Shown here piece by piece: positions 37,008-50,500 of a stretch of 64,000 nt of DNA. The stretch is from NCBI GenBank assembly GCA_034509425.1, contig JAVTVJ010000121.1, positions 2,294,001 to 2,358,000 of the forward strand. Direction: 5' to 3'. The first letter of the stretch is position 1; every line of letters starts with the position of its first letter. The stretch is from Eopsaltria australis (Eukaryota > Chordata > Aves > Passeriformes > Petroicidae). Under the pieces are notes generated by a model that made no database searches, had not been told where the DNA came from, and saw nothing but the letters and a program-made list of their open reading frames with translations. A program made the position numbers and the translations under genes.

Positions 37008-40000
37008 ACTTTGGAAAATTCTAAAATGCTTAATTTTATGTAGTTAATATTCAATTCCAGCATTTACAATTGTGTGTTTGGAGTCATGCTTTGCCTAATG
37101 CAATAAGGAATCTAGCTGAGAATGGACTACAGCTCACAATAGCTCATTAGCTGTAAAGAAATACTGTAGGTAATGTACACATGTCCAACTAAGACAGAAA
37201 CTTTCTGAGAAAAGTCTTGAAGAGTAGTTAAAAGCTGTCCTGTTTTGATGTGTCAGAAGCATAGAAAGAGTAAATTATGAAGGCTTTAATACCTTTGCAT
37301 GCCTAAGTTGTTAAGTTTCAGCTAGTGACTGGATTACACTAGTTCTTAGAAATGTAATAAAAATTAATGACTGTGAAATGATTGTGACAAAATTGCAGTT
37401 GTATGAGGTGAAGTTCATCCTGAGTAGCAGTGAAACATGAAATGGTAATAGAGTATGAAGACACTTGGTACAATACAGTATGGGCCCAAATTGTACAGTA
37501 TGGGCTGATCTATACCCACAACTAATGAAATCCCAGTCAGAACTCATTTCTCCATAGACATTCACAGGAGTTCCAGGAGATTTGTGGTCATTCACTATTT
37601 GAATATGTGCCACTTGGATTTTAAAAAATTCATTTTGTAGCACTGGTCCTCTAACTAAGCAAAGCAATTCACTTACAAAACCAAACCAATTAAGAAGTGC
37701 CTGCAGCTAAAGAATCACATTAGGGAAGCAATAGACAAATAAGAAAGCTTTCCTGAAGTCAGCTTATGCTGGAAATACCTGATAACTCAAAAAACCCCAA
37801 CCAGATAAAAAAGATGTCGGTGCTAGTATTTGCATAGCCAGGTAGCATCACTGTAAGATTGTTACAGACATTCTACCTTACAAGAAGTATATGGCACATC
37901 AGTTCTGCATTCACCCTGGAAGAACAAAAAACCCAGTGCTGGGACTATACTCCCTCTGTGGTGTATCAATGTTAGGTGTGGAAGTTGATGGAGTCCCAGA
38001 ACCCACACAGCAAGAAGGGAAACAGAGAACTCAATGAAAAGACAAACTGGTGTGCAATAGCATGCAATTTACTTCAATACCAGTTCCTGGGAGAAAACCA
38101 TACCTGGATACCAGGTTAAAAATGCACCAGCCTTTCCACACCTTCAGTTCTATGCTGACACTCACCTCCTTCATCCAAGAGAAGGAATTGTTATGTAACT
38201 GTTCTATGTCAGTTTTTTCTTAAGTGCCACACCTGTGTCAAACACCATCAACATGAGATTTGTGGAGATGAGAGGCTCAAGTGCTTGTAACAGTTTGTGA
38301 AAAAGACAACCTCACTTTTGAAGACGAGAAAACTGGCAGCAAAGCAAATATCCTGCATATATTGTGCAGAAGCTTGCACATTAAAAACCAGAGTTGCAGG
38401 GTCCCTATCAACAAAGCAACTTGTCAGAGATAGAAAATACCACCCATAAATAAAACAGTGGGCATAAAGACAACTAGAAATATGTCACAGTGGTTAAAAA
38501 AGATGAGATGAGTAATAAACAGAAAGTGGAAAATAGCTTCACTGACCTTTCCTCAATATTTGTCAATATTCTCAATCCTTTGCAATTTTTTCCAATGATA
38601 AAAAAATGTGAGACACACAGACAGTCTAAGGACAAGAATTTCCTGTCTCTGAAGTAAATAGCAAAATTCCAGATGGTTAGTGAGAGCATCATGTGAGCTA
38701 GAGTACTTTGATAATACAGATGATAATAGAGGTTCCACAATTATATAGCAATTGCAAATCCATATTTTTCTATCTATGTTTAGACAAGTATCAAAATCTT
38801 ATCACTGCAGAATGGTCTGGAAAGAGCAAAATCCCCTTAGTTCTAAACAATAGGATGACCTTGTTAGTTAAAAATCAACCAACTACAGCCATTACTTTGT
38901 CAGTCAGTAAAGCAACTTGGGCAAAAACAAAATAAAGCTAAAGATGCTAAAGGTGTGCAAAATTTTTAATTTAAAGGTGAGACTCCTACTAAGGATACTC
39001 CACTCTACATTCAGAATTTCCCCTCTTGAGACAGCGCCATGATTTCTGATTAATACAATAAAAAATGTGGTCTGCAATACAAGTGAAATTGAGTAAGTTT
39101 GAGGTTTGCCTGTTGTGGTTTGATTTACAACTTTTCAGGGCAAGAAGCTTATCTACAAATACCCTCACAAAAATACCAGACAGAAGTACCATATTGCATG
39201 ACTTCCGCAAGTCAGTGCAGAGGATATGTTCTTGGTCTGGTTTTGGGCTAGAAAATATTGTCCCTGGTTCTGTTTCTTGTCCTATCTGTACCTTCTTTCC
39301 CAGAATATTCTCTCCAAAACAAGACAATCTCTATTAGATTAGTGGATGGAATTATAGGTTGAGTCAGTCATTGCCTGAATATGACCCCAAATTAGTACTG
39401 CTTTCAACACATTTTTGGTGTGGGTTGTTGTTATTGTTGTCTTTTGGGTTTTTTTGTTGGTTTTTTGTTGAGTTTTTTCCTATTTACTTTATCTCTCAAG
39501 TGTCACTGAACAGTTGGTGCTGGTCCTATGAAAATCATGCAGGTAACATAAAGAAAATAATTATTTTCCTTGGACTTTCTGTTTTCTCCTCCAACAACAG
39601 CTTTTATTCTCCTATTGACTGACAACTAAAATGCTGAAGCAGGCGACTCTCAGTAGCATTAATAGTATATAGATGTTACTTTCCCATATATTAAGAAGAG
39701 ATTGTGCTACAGAGGCTGTCAAATAAATTATCAGAATAAGTAATAGCCAAACTGTGAAAATCAGATACTATTTTTGTAGTTGTTATACAACAAGCCATCT
39801 ATTTTCACACTGTGAGCAACAAGAGATTTTTGCATGCAGCTTTTCCAATTTCATGTAAATGGATTATGATTGTGTGATACATGCTTTATAGTGCATGTAA
39901 TTAATTCATGTTTGAAATCTGATTTATGGATTTCCCACTTCTGTTATAATTTTGGAATCGCTGAGTTCCATTGTAGAATATGCCTTTCTGAATCTATTGG

Positions 40001-40040
40001 AATTCTGTTTTACAGCTCTTAAATAAGTTGATTTTCAACA
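37008..40040. other. Gene-free AT-rich sequence after the CARD gene
   Basis: 3 kb with no supported exon. There is a T/G-rich low-complexity patch near 39420-39480. The open frames at 37311-37667 and 38989-39327 lack domains and splice signals. Confidence 0.65.
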
Positions 40041-40184
40041 TTAGCTCAGTTGGTTAGAACATGGTGCCGATAACCCAACCAAAGTTTTGGGTTCAATCCC
40101 TGTATGTGACTGCCTTAAGTCACTTAAGAGCTGGACTTCATGATCCTTGTGGGTCCATTTCAGCTCAGAATATTCTGTAATCTG
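40041..40184 (+). mobile_element. tRNA-Ile-derived SINE with CR1 tail (TguSINE1-like)
   Basis: The head is tRNA-like: A box TTAGCTCAGTTGG at 40041-40053, a diverged anticodon region around TGCCGATAACCC, and B box GGGTTCAATCC near 40089-40099. After a short linker comes a CR1 3' tail: TGGACTTCATGATCCTTGTG and CAGAATATTCTGTAATCTG. This two-part design is that of tRNA-Ile/CR1-X SINEs mobilised by CR1, known from passerine birds. The B box carries a G to A change at the invariant GTTCGA position, so this is an inactive copy. Confidence 0.88.
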
Positions 40185-40485
40185 TCATTTGAAAATTAAC
40201 TTTCTGCACAGGAAAACAAAGCTTATGTGTAGCAAAACTTCACTAATTATAAATTCTATTGTAAAGGTGACAGCCTCTGCCTTGCTTTAAATAACAAAAA
40301 ATAGTCTGTACAAATCATGTAAGCAGCATTTATTCAGAAAGAAGTGCAGAGTTAAGGCACAGCACCAGATTTTCATGATTTTTTTGCACAGCCATATATT
40401 GGCATCTGACCTCTAAGTATCATTACTAATTTAGATATTAGAATGTTTGTGTCATTTTTTGCATGTTCTGTGTTCCTTCAAAAAC

Positions 40486-40518
<33 letters not shown>
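40486..40518 (+). repeat. (CTA)n microsatellite, about 11 units
   Basis: A perfect trinucleotide run, 300 bases downstream of the SINE. Confidence 0.95.
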
Positions 40519-42029
40519 ATACTAACAAACAGCATCTACAAATGCAGCATTTGACAGTCAATACTGAACACCATGCTGCCAATAAAGCCCTGTTCAACGG
40601 GGCCACTAGATGGTACTGCACCACAGTACAATTCCTTGGCTGCCTACTTGAAATTATAACTGTGAATGATTATTTAGAATTGTAACAACAGCGTAATGAC
40701 TTGTTTGCCCAGTTTTCCTAGACACAATACAAACACACACACACAGAGGGATGAAGAGGATACACATAGATTGTTTAGCAGCATTTCTTGGTTTCATTTG
40801 CTAGCATAAATAATGAGCATATATTCCTTACCAACCCATGCAAATGTAACTTTGATCTTTCAAAGTCATAATGGCAAATACTTCCTTTTCTTCATTGAAT
40901 GTGGCAAACAAAATTCAGAGTCTGTGTTCCCCCGAGAGGAATAAATGGCACCCAAACACAAACCAGTGAAGAGTATGATCCCAAATTCAGAGATACGATA
41001 ATTTTCAAACTTCTGGAATTTGGAATTCCTTGCTGATTTGGAGACCTTCATACCCATGTTCCATATTCAAACAGCAAAATTAAGTGTGCTGCAGTGGTAA
41101 ATCAAGCTTGTGAAGTCCAAACCAAATAAAAAAGCCATAGCTATTCAAACATTTAGGTTTTATTTTTCTGGCTATAATCATTCACCTCCAACAGATTAAT
41201 ATAGGATTACTTTTTTTTTTTGCATTTGTTTATGAAAACAAATTGTATTACCATGGACTTTCTACTCATCTTCTACAGTTTCCTTACTGAGCTGCTGTAT
41301 TGGGTCCTGGGTCATGAAGCTGTGTACCGTTAAACTTCCTTTGCTCTAAAACACTTCTCTATCCCGAAGCATTCCTTTAGCAAAGGCTATTAGTGTCCTA
41401 CCTTCTGTGGGAAGTTAGACTTCTAAAGTTCATTCTTTCTTTCGTGTGTCTGATCACATGAAAAGGGATATTGTAACACAGGGATCAAATCACATGACAA
41501 AGACCATAAGTCTGGACTGCATACAGAAAAAATCCCTTTGGAGAAGACCTCAGTTAATGAAGAATCTTGACGGAAATCACACAGTCCTCCACTGCTGGGA
41601 AATGCCAAATAATCCCCTCACTTCCTGCCCAGCGTGTCAGGCACAGAGGGAGGCACAGATCAGGTTGATCAGCTCTTGCTGGTGTGCAGATCCCAGTGCA
41701 AGGGACAGACCACAGCACAGAACTGATGATTCTCACACAGGAAATCCAAGACAAGGGACCACACAGCTCCCCAGCACCTTTACAGACCCATGCTGAACGC
41801 CACATTCCCCGGCACCAGGCCTTCAACCATGTGAGCAAAGGGACAAAACACAGAGAGAAGTCAGCACTAGAATTCTGCAGGGGATTGATTTTTCCAAACA
41901 AACTCAAAAATTGATTGGAATAAGATCTTAGCAGTGAAGTGGAAACATTTGCTGAGGATGTACATGTACTCAATGTAGGATGTGTGAGAGCTGTGCACAG
42001 AATGGTAAATGGGCCTCAAGATTAAGTAA
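40519..42029. other. Gene-free sequence, 40.5-42.0 kb
   Basis: No exon or named repeat recognised. The open frames at 41446-41796 (plus) and 41554-41973 (minus) overlap on opposite strands and lack known domains. Confidence 0.6.
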
Positions 42030-42345
42030 CTGGTTAATAAAATGGCAGAGGAAATTTAGTGTAGGTAAATGTGAAATTATATGTGGGCTAGTGTTCTTTG
42101 CTTTATGAATAAAGTGATGAACTCTGAGGTGCCTGTTACCATTCAAAGTGAAAGTTTCGGATTGTGACAGGTAGACGTTTTCATAAAAACATCAGCTCAG
42201 TGCATGGCAGCAATCCAAAAATACAAATGTTTGTTAGTAAAGGAAAAAAGAACAAAGCAGGAAATATAATTATACCAGTCTATAATGCCACAATTTGCTC
42301 ACACCTGGAATACTGTGTGCTGTTCTGGTGCTTGCATCTACCTCA
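42030..42345 (+). mobile_element. Old CR1/L3-type LINE fragment
   Basis: Blocks AAAATGGCAGAGGAAATTTA, GTAGGTAAATGTGAAATTAT and CACACCTGGAATACTGTGTG, in this order, match the 3' part of the reverse-transcriptase reading frame of ancient CR1/L3 LINEs. It is heavily mutated, with several stops in every frame. Confidence 0.65.
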
Positions 42346-43559
42346 TATTTTCCTACTTCCAGTGATTACTTAGAGAAACAGTCCTCAAAAAGGTTTTAGG
42401 ATGTGCTTGGAGTACAGAGCTCCTTAATTAATGGCCATATTTCTCTCCACATCTGAATGATTTGGAGTGGCATTGGAAAAAGAAAAAAAATCCTGCTATC
42501 CTGATGAAATTAACGTGGGAAGAATCTATAACAGAAAATTCTCATGTATTATGCACCTCCTCGTGGATGGTATTCTGCAAGAGAGGATGCATTGAGCCAA
42601 TGCAATCAAGGATCAAGAAAAACAGCCATTTCTTGCCACCAAATACTGAGACAAAACCTTGACTGGCTTCCTCCAAACACCTGCTACTTGGCATGCCCAA
42701 GTCACTGCCAGTATCCCTGCTTTGAGGGTGCCATCCCTAATTTTCCATGTATTTTCACAGCAAATGTGTTTTGCAAAGTGGGAGCTAATACTGCACGTAA
42801 CATATATATGGAAAGGTTTTATTCAGATTATGCCTGATCACAAATGTTTATTGAGGTTCAAGAGGTTAGATTTTGATGAACCAAGGGACTGCACTCTGTT
42901 GTGTCTTTACCACCTGGTATTTTTATGACATGCATCAACAATACAAATTAGCTGTGACATAGGTAACAATTGTCACCATTGGCTTGTGGCTTTTGGCATC
43001 ACAGCAGTCATGTCAAGGTCAATTCGTCCAGCAGCATTGGCTTATTTGACAGGAAGCTGCTTATCTCAGTTTGGAACCTGGAACAGATAAGCCATGGCTA
43101 TAGACAGCAGTAGAAAGAAGTGTAAAAGAGAACTGAAGGAAGAGAAGAGAAAAGGAAATAAACAGCTGAGAGCAAGTGCTTTTCCCAAGTATTATGGGTA
43201 TTTCCACTTTGGAAATACCATTTTAAGTACTTTCCAGCCTCTTATTGTAATTTCTTGCAACTGTTGGCACATTAGCAGTTATCAGACCTGTAGTTAATTG
43301 TACTGTAAGTATAGTATGTCATAATAAAGATCAGACTCTTTCTTAGTAGCCTGCTCAGCTCAGGGTAATCTGCATTTCCTCTGTATAAATTGTCACTTCA
43401 GTAAACTGCTCCCTTTGCTACACAAAATGTAAAATATAAGAAGTTCTATGATGTTGTAGATAACTAAACAGCTCTTGTGACTGAAGTAGCAGTTGCTTAT
43501 GTAACTACACTTTTACAGAATTTATTTTTTTTCCACAAAAGATACCAACTGTGGCAACC

Positions 43560-43573
43560 ATTACCATAGCAAT
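43560..43573 (-). promoter_or_regulatory. RFX X-box-like imperfect palindrome
   Basis: ATTGCTATGGTAAT on the minus strand closely matches the RFX dimer site GTTGCCATGGTAAC. A further half site, GGTTGCCAC, abuts it. It is isolated in the gene desert and its function is unknown. Confidence 0.4.
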
Positions 43574-46109
43574 TCATTATGTATGCTTCCCCACACAATA
43601 TCCCACGTCCCCAAATATCCAGACCTTACTTATCTATTCTCCCTGAATTTTGCTTTCAACAATACCTGAAAGCAAGCTTTTGGCCTTGAAAACATTTTTT
43701 CTGATCTTCGAATTTCCCTAATTTTTGGCTTTTACAGTTAATTACTGCAGTCTCTAACTTATTTTTGGCTATTCTTGGCAAAGAATGTCCAAAAGATTGT
43801 TCTTTGCATCAGAAAACATCAGAGTACAGTGGTATCCCAGCTAAATCCCACACTCTGGGAGCTGTGATGGGGCTTCTATATGCATCTTAAGCCATCTCTT
43901 TAGTATGCAGGGGAGCCTTTTTCCAGTTCTTGTGCTTCCCAGGTACAGCTGGCATTGTTAGAGCAGACCAGACACTGACAGGGGTCGGGTCATACAGCCG
44001 CCTTTCCAGCCTCCCCACAGCCTTGACTTAAGATGGCTTCTCCCTGCTGTAATGTTTTCCTAAGGGTTTTGATGAAGGTTAAAGAAATGGAAGTCTTGGG
44101 TTTGAGAAGGGCTGTGTGAGGGATGAGCTGGAGCTGGCAATGTTCATTCCCACTGACACTGTGTTCATCTGTCACTGGGGGATGTACATATTCTTGCTGT
44201 AATTTAATTTACATTTAAACCAATATTTGAGTAAGAGATCATAACACAATGACTGCATCTTAGTAAAACCTTCCCACAGAAGCCTTCTGTCTTAAGATTT
44301 GGCTATACTTAGGAAGATTACATCTGTAATATTAATAACATATTTTTTGCTATTGCCCAGCCCCAACAGCACTCAATCATAAAATTGCCATAAAAATATT
44401 TCTTCTATGAATGCTGTTGGTATATGCTCTGCTTGAATACTGAGGAAAAATGCATTAAACTATATGTAATAACATAATTTTCACCTTTTTATCATAGCAA
44501 TACTTTCATAAAGACATGCTTAGATTGTAAACACTTCTAGGCCGGAATAAATCTCTATCAGAATCACCTGGGAACTCCAGGCACTGAAGTCCTGGAGTAA
44601 CAATAGCACCAAGAAACAGATACTCAGTTTATAAGGGGAAAAAAAAACATTGTTGCTTTTGGTATCATTTGCACTGCATTTAGTACAGTGCTTGGGATAA
44701 CTTGTGTTGTATACAGCATGAATAGTCTTGCAAAGGTCAGCACAAAGTTTCTAGAGTTCCAGCAGTGAGAGTATATGTAGCTGTTTGCTGTGCAAGCTAA
44801 TGATTTCTCAAGAGGCAGAGAGCTACATACACAATCACTTACAGCAGCATTTCAATTAATTAAATTACTTTTCTTTTTCCATGTCTTTTAAGACTGAGCT
44901 GGGAATAAAGCAAAGCATTAAAGTGAAAACACTTTTATACAAGTATATTGACCCCAATGGCCATTCTTCACTATATTTTTAAACCTAAGTGGAATATTGA
45001 ACAAATATCCACAAAATTGCAGTAGAGACACTGCAATCTTCAGGATGTTTCATAATGCCAGAAGAAAACTGATAAATACAGAAACAGAATTATGAACTGA
45101 TTTTAGAAAGGATAATAATAATATTTGTAACTAGTGTTCAATTTCAAGATGCATTTAATGATTTTTGAGACAGCTATACATTAGTCTATATTGGCAATGC
45201 AATGCTTGTACAGAAATGGTCCAAATAAATTTTCATTAATAGATTAGAAAGATTATTATCTTCTACTTCCACATTTTTTTACAGTGCATGTGTCACAGTG
45301 AAAGAAATTATCTTAAATGCTTCGATTCAAGATGGTTTCTTTCCACAATAAAGTTTGCATCATAGCTTGGTTTCACTGGTGTACACTGAAGAAGATTTCC
45401 CCTCCTGTTTAACCTCATTTATGGACATAAGTAAGCACTTGGGAAAAAATCCTAGGGTAATAATATTCAAGTTTTGTGTTTTTATTAAGGAGTTTAGCAT
45501 CAAAAATACTGCTTGCATTATAAAAGTCTCACTTTACTGGAGTAGCAGCCATGATGGTTTTAGTCATTGGTTTGCATGTTCATTTATGGACACATTTATA
45601 AATGAGATGAATGGAATTGTCTGCAAGTTCATTTGGCTTATTATATTTATTTATAAATTTATAGATACCATGGGAGGAAAAGAAAGATAAGTACTTGCCA
45701 ATAATACCGAAAGTTTAGTAGGAACTGTTGGTTGGTGGTCTACAGCAGCCAAAGTATTATAATGCAGAAAGAATCTACTGGAAAACTCCTCTCTAACACT
45801 GTTCACTGTTCTCTATCCCTGAAAAGAAGAAAAAAATCCATAAGAACAAAATTAAAAATATTAAGCAAAACATATTATTAGTTTAATAGACAAAGATATC
45901 TTTCTACCTGAGTCCGGAAAAGGGACTGTTTGATTTAGACTAGAGATTAGGATAAGGCAAAAGGTAGATAGTAGAAGATATAAACCAAACAATTAGAAAT
46001 CTTCTTTTCTTTTTGGCCTATGACAAGGCAAAATGAAGTCTGAAAAAACAGAGCAATTAAGTGTTTATTACCTTAGCAAAATCGTAAGCAATCTGTAGAA
46101 TTAATTGCC

Positions 46110-46141
46110 ACCACATATGATCAAAACCACATATGATCAAC
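46110..46141 (+). repeat. 16-bp tandem duplication
   Basis: ACCACATATGATCAA(A/C) occurs twice in direct succession. Confidence 0.85.
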
Positions 46142-47250
46142 ATTAATTTAATGGGATTCAGAACTGGATTTTATTTTTGCATGAGTAACAGGCACTTCTA
46201 TAGTCTTGCTAACAGTAAATTCCATTTCCCTACCACATTGTAAATACACATCTATCAGAAGAGTGTTTAGAAGAAACGTCTTCTAGAAAGAGTTTACTCA
46301 TTAAAGTCCAAAGGTAAGACAGCTGTGCTAAAACAGGTAGAACACCCCACAAATTCTGGGGGGCTGATGCAGGAAAATAAAATCTGTGCTACTCTACAAC
46401 ATCTGCACCACTTTACAAGAGGATTAAAAACAAAAATGCAGATTAAAATGACAGCATATGAGTGACTATAGCCTACACCAAAATAACCCTGCAGCATTAC
46501 CTGAAGAATTTCAGAATTCAGTGAATCCTTGTGTACTGGTTCTGCCTTCTGTCAAGATTTATGTTTCACTGTGCCAACTACTCCCATGGCTTTAGTAAGA
46601 CACAATCAATCACCTGTTCCAGGAACCATTTGGTCCTTTATGTGCACTGGTTCTTATCTCTTCTTTTCTTCTCAAGGCTGCTTTCTCAACTCTAAATAAA
46701 AAAAGTAAAGTAAAAATACTGATTGGAAGTTTCTGTATGTTTCTTAAATTCACAATGTCTCTAGAAACCAATGATGTGATTTTGCATAGAAAATAAAAAT
46801 ACTTTGATTTTTCCCCAGATTGTATTTCAGAATAATATAGTAAGGTTTAAATTAGTCATTTAATGTTAAAAATTAAACACTTTTGTCCTGGCATTACTGA
46901 ATAAGTTTTTTTTATGATTTAAATACCACAGAATATTTTAAATATGTTTTCTGATAGATCTGGGGCAGCGAAGCCCTTCTGGACATTTATCTCTGAAATT
47001 ACATTGAGAGGAATAAACAGCTGTCGGGAATATAAATGCTAACTCATCAGAATGCTGACTCAGTGCTGTAGAAATCAAAATATGTTCATCTACTGCAGAG
47101 GTAACATGTCATACACCAACTAGTCATATTTTATCTTGGCCAACTATAAAACCAGTTGAACAAAAATGCTGGAACAGGGGAGTAGAAATCAAATTATAAA
47201 TGGGACAAATTTTAAGGTCTTTGTCAAGATCAGCCATATGACCGTAAAAA

Positions 47251-47535
47251 TAGAATCACAGAACAGTTTGAGTTGGAAGGAACCTTTTAAAGGTCATTTA
47301 GTCCAAACCTCTCTGCAGACCAGGCTGCTCAGAGCCCCATCCTGCCTGACCTTGATGGTTTCCAGGGATGGGGCATCTACCACCTCACTTGGCAACCTGT
47401 GCCAGGGTTTCACCACTCTCACTGTAAAAAATTTCTTTCTTCTATGTAATCTAAATTGACCCTCCTTTGGTTTAAAACCCTTACCCTTGTCCTATCACAA
47501 CAGATCATGCTAATAAGCTTGTCCCCATCTAATAC
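47251..47535 (-). mobile_element. CR1 3'-end fragment
   Basis: Reverse-complement CR1 beginning TAGAATCACAGAACAGTTTG at its 3' terminus. It continues through TCCAGGGATGGGGCATCTAC, CACTCTCACTGTAAAAAATT and CCTTTGGTTTAAAACCC. It is well preserved over about 285 bases and 5'-truncated. Confidence 0.88.
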
Positions 47536-50500
47536 CCCCAAAGTAACCATCACAGTCAGGATTTTTTAGTTGGTCACCTTCAGTGGCAAAACCCCCTACT
47601 CTTCTGCAATGACCGTTTCTTGAATTATCATGGGATTTAAGGTCTACTTCTGCTTTCTCTGCAAGTAATAGATTTTCTTTGTTTTGTTGAAGAAGGATTT
47701 AGGAATGAAGGACCTGAATCCTCTGCAATGCCATATTAATGCTTAATGTCCCATTAGAGACATTGGTCCAATTTTGACATTAATTATAAGCTGAATGCTA
47801 GTGACTTAAGGTTTATTAAGGGTGGAAATCTGTTACAAGAGAAAATGATCATATTTTACTAAATATACTGATGATCTGCCAACACATGTGAGAAGGCTGG
47901 AGGTTTTTTCCAAGTTTTGTCCCGTAAATAAATTCTGTTATGAAAGTAACTGCTATCTAGGCATTATTTCAGGACTTTTTATCCATTCTAATTCTATCTT
48001 CGATACTTTGGGTCAACTCTCTTGACTTCAGTTGAAGCTCTCTGCACTCTGTAGTGAAGACATTGGCTCAGTCTGGAGTTTTATCCAAGCAAATAATGAC
48101 CTGGACTAGCATACTTTTCTGGTGGAACAAATTACCTTACATTTAATGCATTTCTTCCTTAATATTTCAAAATTATATACACACGTGAATGAATGTCTGT
48201 ATATTCCTAAAACCATTTCTACAGTTGCTGATATTCTCTTTTGAATTTCTTCAGTGTTCTGCATCTGGCACTCTTCTGCCAGATATCAAGGTTGATATAA
48301 GGCATCAACCTATATCTTATAGAAGGATAAGCACCTAGTTCTCTGGATATACACTCTGCCATAGGTCCTGCAGCAATGCTGCAAAGGAAGAATTTGCTTT
48401 TCAAAAGTATGACCCTGGGCATTACTCAGCAATGATGGCTGTCAGAGGGAAAGAGCAAAACACAGCAAAAAAAAATTCTTTTGAAATACGACATTAAAGC
48501 TGGAAAGTCTTTCCATTGAAAAAACCCGCCCCTCTGCGAAAAGAGAATCTAAAACCAGAAAATCTTCAGCACTTCATGCAATGAAATCTTTCTAAAGATA
48601 AAATATGACAGAATATAGCTCTGTTTCTTAAAGAAATAAAAATATTCATAAAGATACACTACAGCACAGTAGCATAGACTTCCATTTTTAATTTGGTAAC
48701 CTCAAGCTTAATTCCTTCATTCATTTCAACTCTTCAAGCAATCAGAATTTCTCAAGTCACAATCTCTCCAGGCAGCTGAATTTCTCTGCTGGGCTCCCTG
48801 ATCCTGTGACATCTTTGTCATGCCTAAGTTATCGTGCAGTTTCACAAGGGAGCCCCAGGTTCTGCAAAATCCAATCCAGAGGCATTTTTTCATTGCCCTA
48901 GGTAAAGTAGTCTTGTCTCGTAAACTGAGTGAAATTTTCCCTGTAGTGGCATGTTAGGCCTTCTGGTTCCAAATCACCCAGCTGTTACTAATCTGTTATG
49001 TAGCTAGTATCTCTTCGTGCTGTCTGATCTAGGAGCAGCCAACATCTCCACATATTTTTATACATCAACATGCTTAATAACCTGTAACATCATAAAACAC
49101 ACATGCAGATATTATAGAGCAAGACTGCAGCTTGGACGTACTTAAGACCACAGTATATCTGCTTTTGGTTTGAGAAATTACTTAGTCAAGGAATTCAGTC
49201 CTTGGAAATATTTTGTTAAAAATCTGTGAAGCAACTTTTAGTTATTTTAAAATAATTACTGTAACTTACACTTTTTACTTGTCCTTAATATATTTAGTGT
49301 CCTCATTAAAAAAAAAAAAATTACTCTCCCTTTATAAAATTTTCTTTTCCATTTTTTTAATTGCTATAATGTTACATGAGAAGGTGAAAAGGAACTTTTT
49401 CTTATTACACTCATGGGTATAATATCTCTGATCTTGCCTCTTAAACTTCCTGACTTATGAAAGATTCGGTGGTTTCAAAGATCTCACCCAGACTTTCACA
49501 TCTGGCACCACTATCAGCACAGATAGAAATAATCTGAAGCAATTTAACCTCGCATTCTAATTCCAGCTTCTGTTAACAGCCTTTCTTCAGCTGTTCTACT
49601 TCCAAATTAGCTTAGGATTTCTTATGTCATGGTAGTTCTAATCCTTCTAGTTAGGGGCATGTTATCCAGAGGCAGCCCCAGGACTAGATTTGCACGTTAT
49701 CTGAACACATTCTTTCTGCAGAATTCAGGAAAAATGATGGATTTGTGTTTATTTTGTATTAGCAACTTCATTTTCATTGCTGCTGTACATAGAGATGAGA
49801 TAGTGGTTTATTTCTGAAATGGATTTTTACCTTGAGCAGTCTTGCAAAATATAACTTCATTTATGCAGAATTGGCTCACGGCCTCTGATTCTGTGGTTTA
49901 GCTTTCTTGTTCATATTTGACAGCAAGCTTTGGATTTGCTACCAATCTCAGTGAGACAGGGCTCCTCAGAGCACTGCCTGGATTACACAATTCTCTTCCA
50001 TCTTTCCTCTTGACTCTCTGCTGCTTCTTTAATTTACTTCTTGCAGTCATGAAACCATAAGAGTTTCATAAACTTTTCAGGTTCCCTAAACCTTCTGTTG
50101 TGAACTTTCTGTTCGGAATTTCACATTCTCTATATGAAATTTATTCTCTATCCCTTTGGCAATCTGGTCTCTCCTGGGAACATACACCTTGGGAAATTTT
50201 ACCCTGCACAAAAGCAGTTAATAACTATCCAGTCTCAGCTCTGGCACTTCCATTTGAGTTCTGCAGTAATGAAGCCTGATTCAGTATGGTTGGAAACTAT
50301 GGGATATTTCTGTACAATAAAAATAAAGATCGAACATCATCATTTGGGATCAGCTCCTAAAATAAATCTACTGCCTTAGGTCTTTCCTTCTTTAAAAGTG
50401 ACTTTTTTTTAAATCCAATGAGTCTTTCAAATAGGAAACAGGGTTGACTAATCTTTTTGTGATAGCTGTCTTTAAATCCAGCAAACAAAACTCTGTTTTA

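Larger units (their letters stand above)
42346..47250. other. Gene-free AT-rich sequence, 42.3-47.2 kb
   Basis: No supported exon. Contents noted separately: an RFX-like site at 43560-43573 and a 16-bp tandem duplication at 46110. The 111-codon frame at 45355-45690 has no recognisable domain or splice context. Confidence 0.6.

Noticed and set aside
40041..40112. Functional tRNA-Ile gene
   Set aside because: The anticodon arm is degraded, the B box is mutated and a CR1 tail follows, so this is a SINE head rather than a tRNA gene.
41446..41973. Overlapping 116- and 139-codon frames on opposite strands
   Set aside because: Neither shows a known domain or splice support and they are mutually antisense; possibly part of an unidentified old repeat.
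45355..45690. 111-codon plus-strand frame
   Set aside because: No recognised domain, AT-rich composition, no promoter, splice or poly(A) context; compatible with chance.
47166..47459. 97-codon plus-strand frame
   Set aside because: Most of it is the reverse complement of a CR1 end; not a gene.
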